Shown in pieces: positions 14,698-14,851 of a DNA stretch of 14,851 bases (position 1 is its first letter; every line of letters starts with the position of its first letter). The position numbers and the translations under genes are program-made. A model generated the notes under the pieces. It worked only from the letters and a program-made list of their open reading frames with translations, ran no database searches and was not told the DNA's origin. Source of the DNA: Ignavibacteriaceae bacterium (GTDB lineage: Bacteria > Bacteroidota > Ignavibacteria > Ignavibacteriales > Ignavibacteriaceae); the NCBI GenBank assembly GCA_031292465.1, contig JARLHB010000378.1, positions 1 to 14,851 on the forward strand. Reading direction: 5' to 3'.

Positions 14698-14851
14698 AAA
14701 AAATATATGATACTCCAAGATGAATTCCTGCCGATAGAGAATTAAAATTTACATTCTTTCAATCTTGTTTTCAATGTACCGTACCTACTGTAGCCTCAAA
14801 TCGGTAAGGTTTACTACATAAATAAATTTAAATAGTTGTTTAATAAATGTA
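14696..14851 (-). pseudogene. Possible decayed 3' end of an outer-membrane beta-barrel gene
   Basis: The minus-strand frame that ends in TAG at 14698-14696 reads NSLSAGIHLGVSYIF and stops. Alternating hydrophobic residues and a terminal phenylalanine are typical of the last strand of an outer-membrane barrel. Read further upstream, the same frame gives YRFEATVGTVH, another amphipathic strand, but two TGA codons lie between the two stretches and two TAA codons farther up, so no open frame remains. Short beta-like stretches in a second frame suggest frameshifts. The stop lies in the uppP Shine-Dalgarno, as a real upstream gene's stop would. I read it as a remnant; sequencing errors or chance are possible, and the evidence is short. 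Confidence 0.35.

Noticed and set aside
1..14851. CRISPR repeats, insertion sequences, attachment sites and defence-system genes.
   Set aside because: No regularly spaced repeats, terminal inverted repeats, transposase, integrase or nuclease-type gene could be seen on either strand.

Overview
The window is AT-rich bacterial chromosome with tight gene packing and almost all genes on the minus strand. The gene set (type-B ribosomal protein L31 without zinc cysteines, a DUF1015 gene next to serC, a RodZ-like gene beside ligA, a lipoprotein cyclophilin) suggests the Bacteroidota/Chlorobiota/Ignavibacteria side of the tree. An Ignavibacteria-like bacterium is my best guess, from gene content only. 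Several genes have clear Shine-Dalgarno sequences, and one uses a TTG start. I see no phage, insertion sequence, CRISPR array, tRNA or rRNA.

Layout. (1) 1-2286, minus strand: a DUF1015 protein followed by serC (cut by the window edge), behind a sigma70-like promoter; this is a serine/phosphoserine module. (2) 2544-3425, minus: a cation diffusion facilitator metal exporter, with a terminator-like hairpin in its leader. (3) 3693-5666, the only plus-strand gene: a 657-residue protein joining a CheY-like receiver, a cytoplasmic NrtA/CmpA-type substrate-binding domain and a CheW domain. This is the most unusual object in the window. A hairpin separates it from the convergent gene. (4) 9955-5711, minus: a compact run rodZ-like, ligA, a small protein resembling part of a family-9 glycosyltransferase, a STAS anti-sigma-factor antagonist, and a small secreted protein, with gaps of 6 to 16 bases. 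(5) 11438-10074: rsmB. (6) 11915-11667: rpmE (type B) as a single transcription unit with its own promoter and intrinsic terminator. (7) 14686-12163: uppP, a lipoprotein peptidyl-prolyl isomerase, and holA. The first two are coupled through a stop codon set inside the next gene's Shine-Dalgarno. Upstream of uppP is what looks like the decayed 3' end of an outer-membrane beta-barrel gene.

Most of the window is housekeeping: serine biosynthesis, DNA replication and repair, rRNA modification, ribosome, cell-wall lipid recycling and cell shape. The part most likely to be under-described is the receiver-ligand-binding-CheW fusion. Its architecture predicts a CheV-like chemotaxis coupling protein that senses a small molecule inside the cell.
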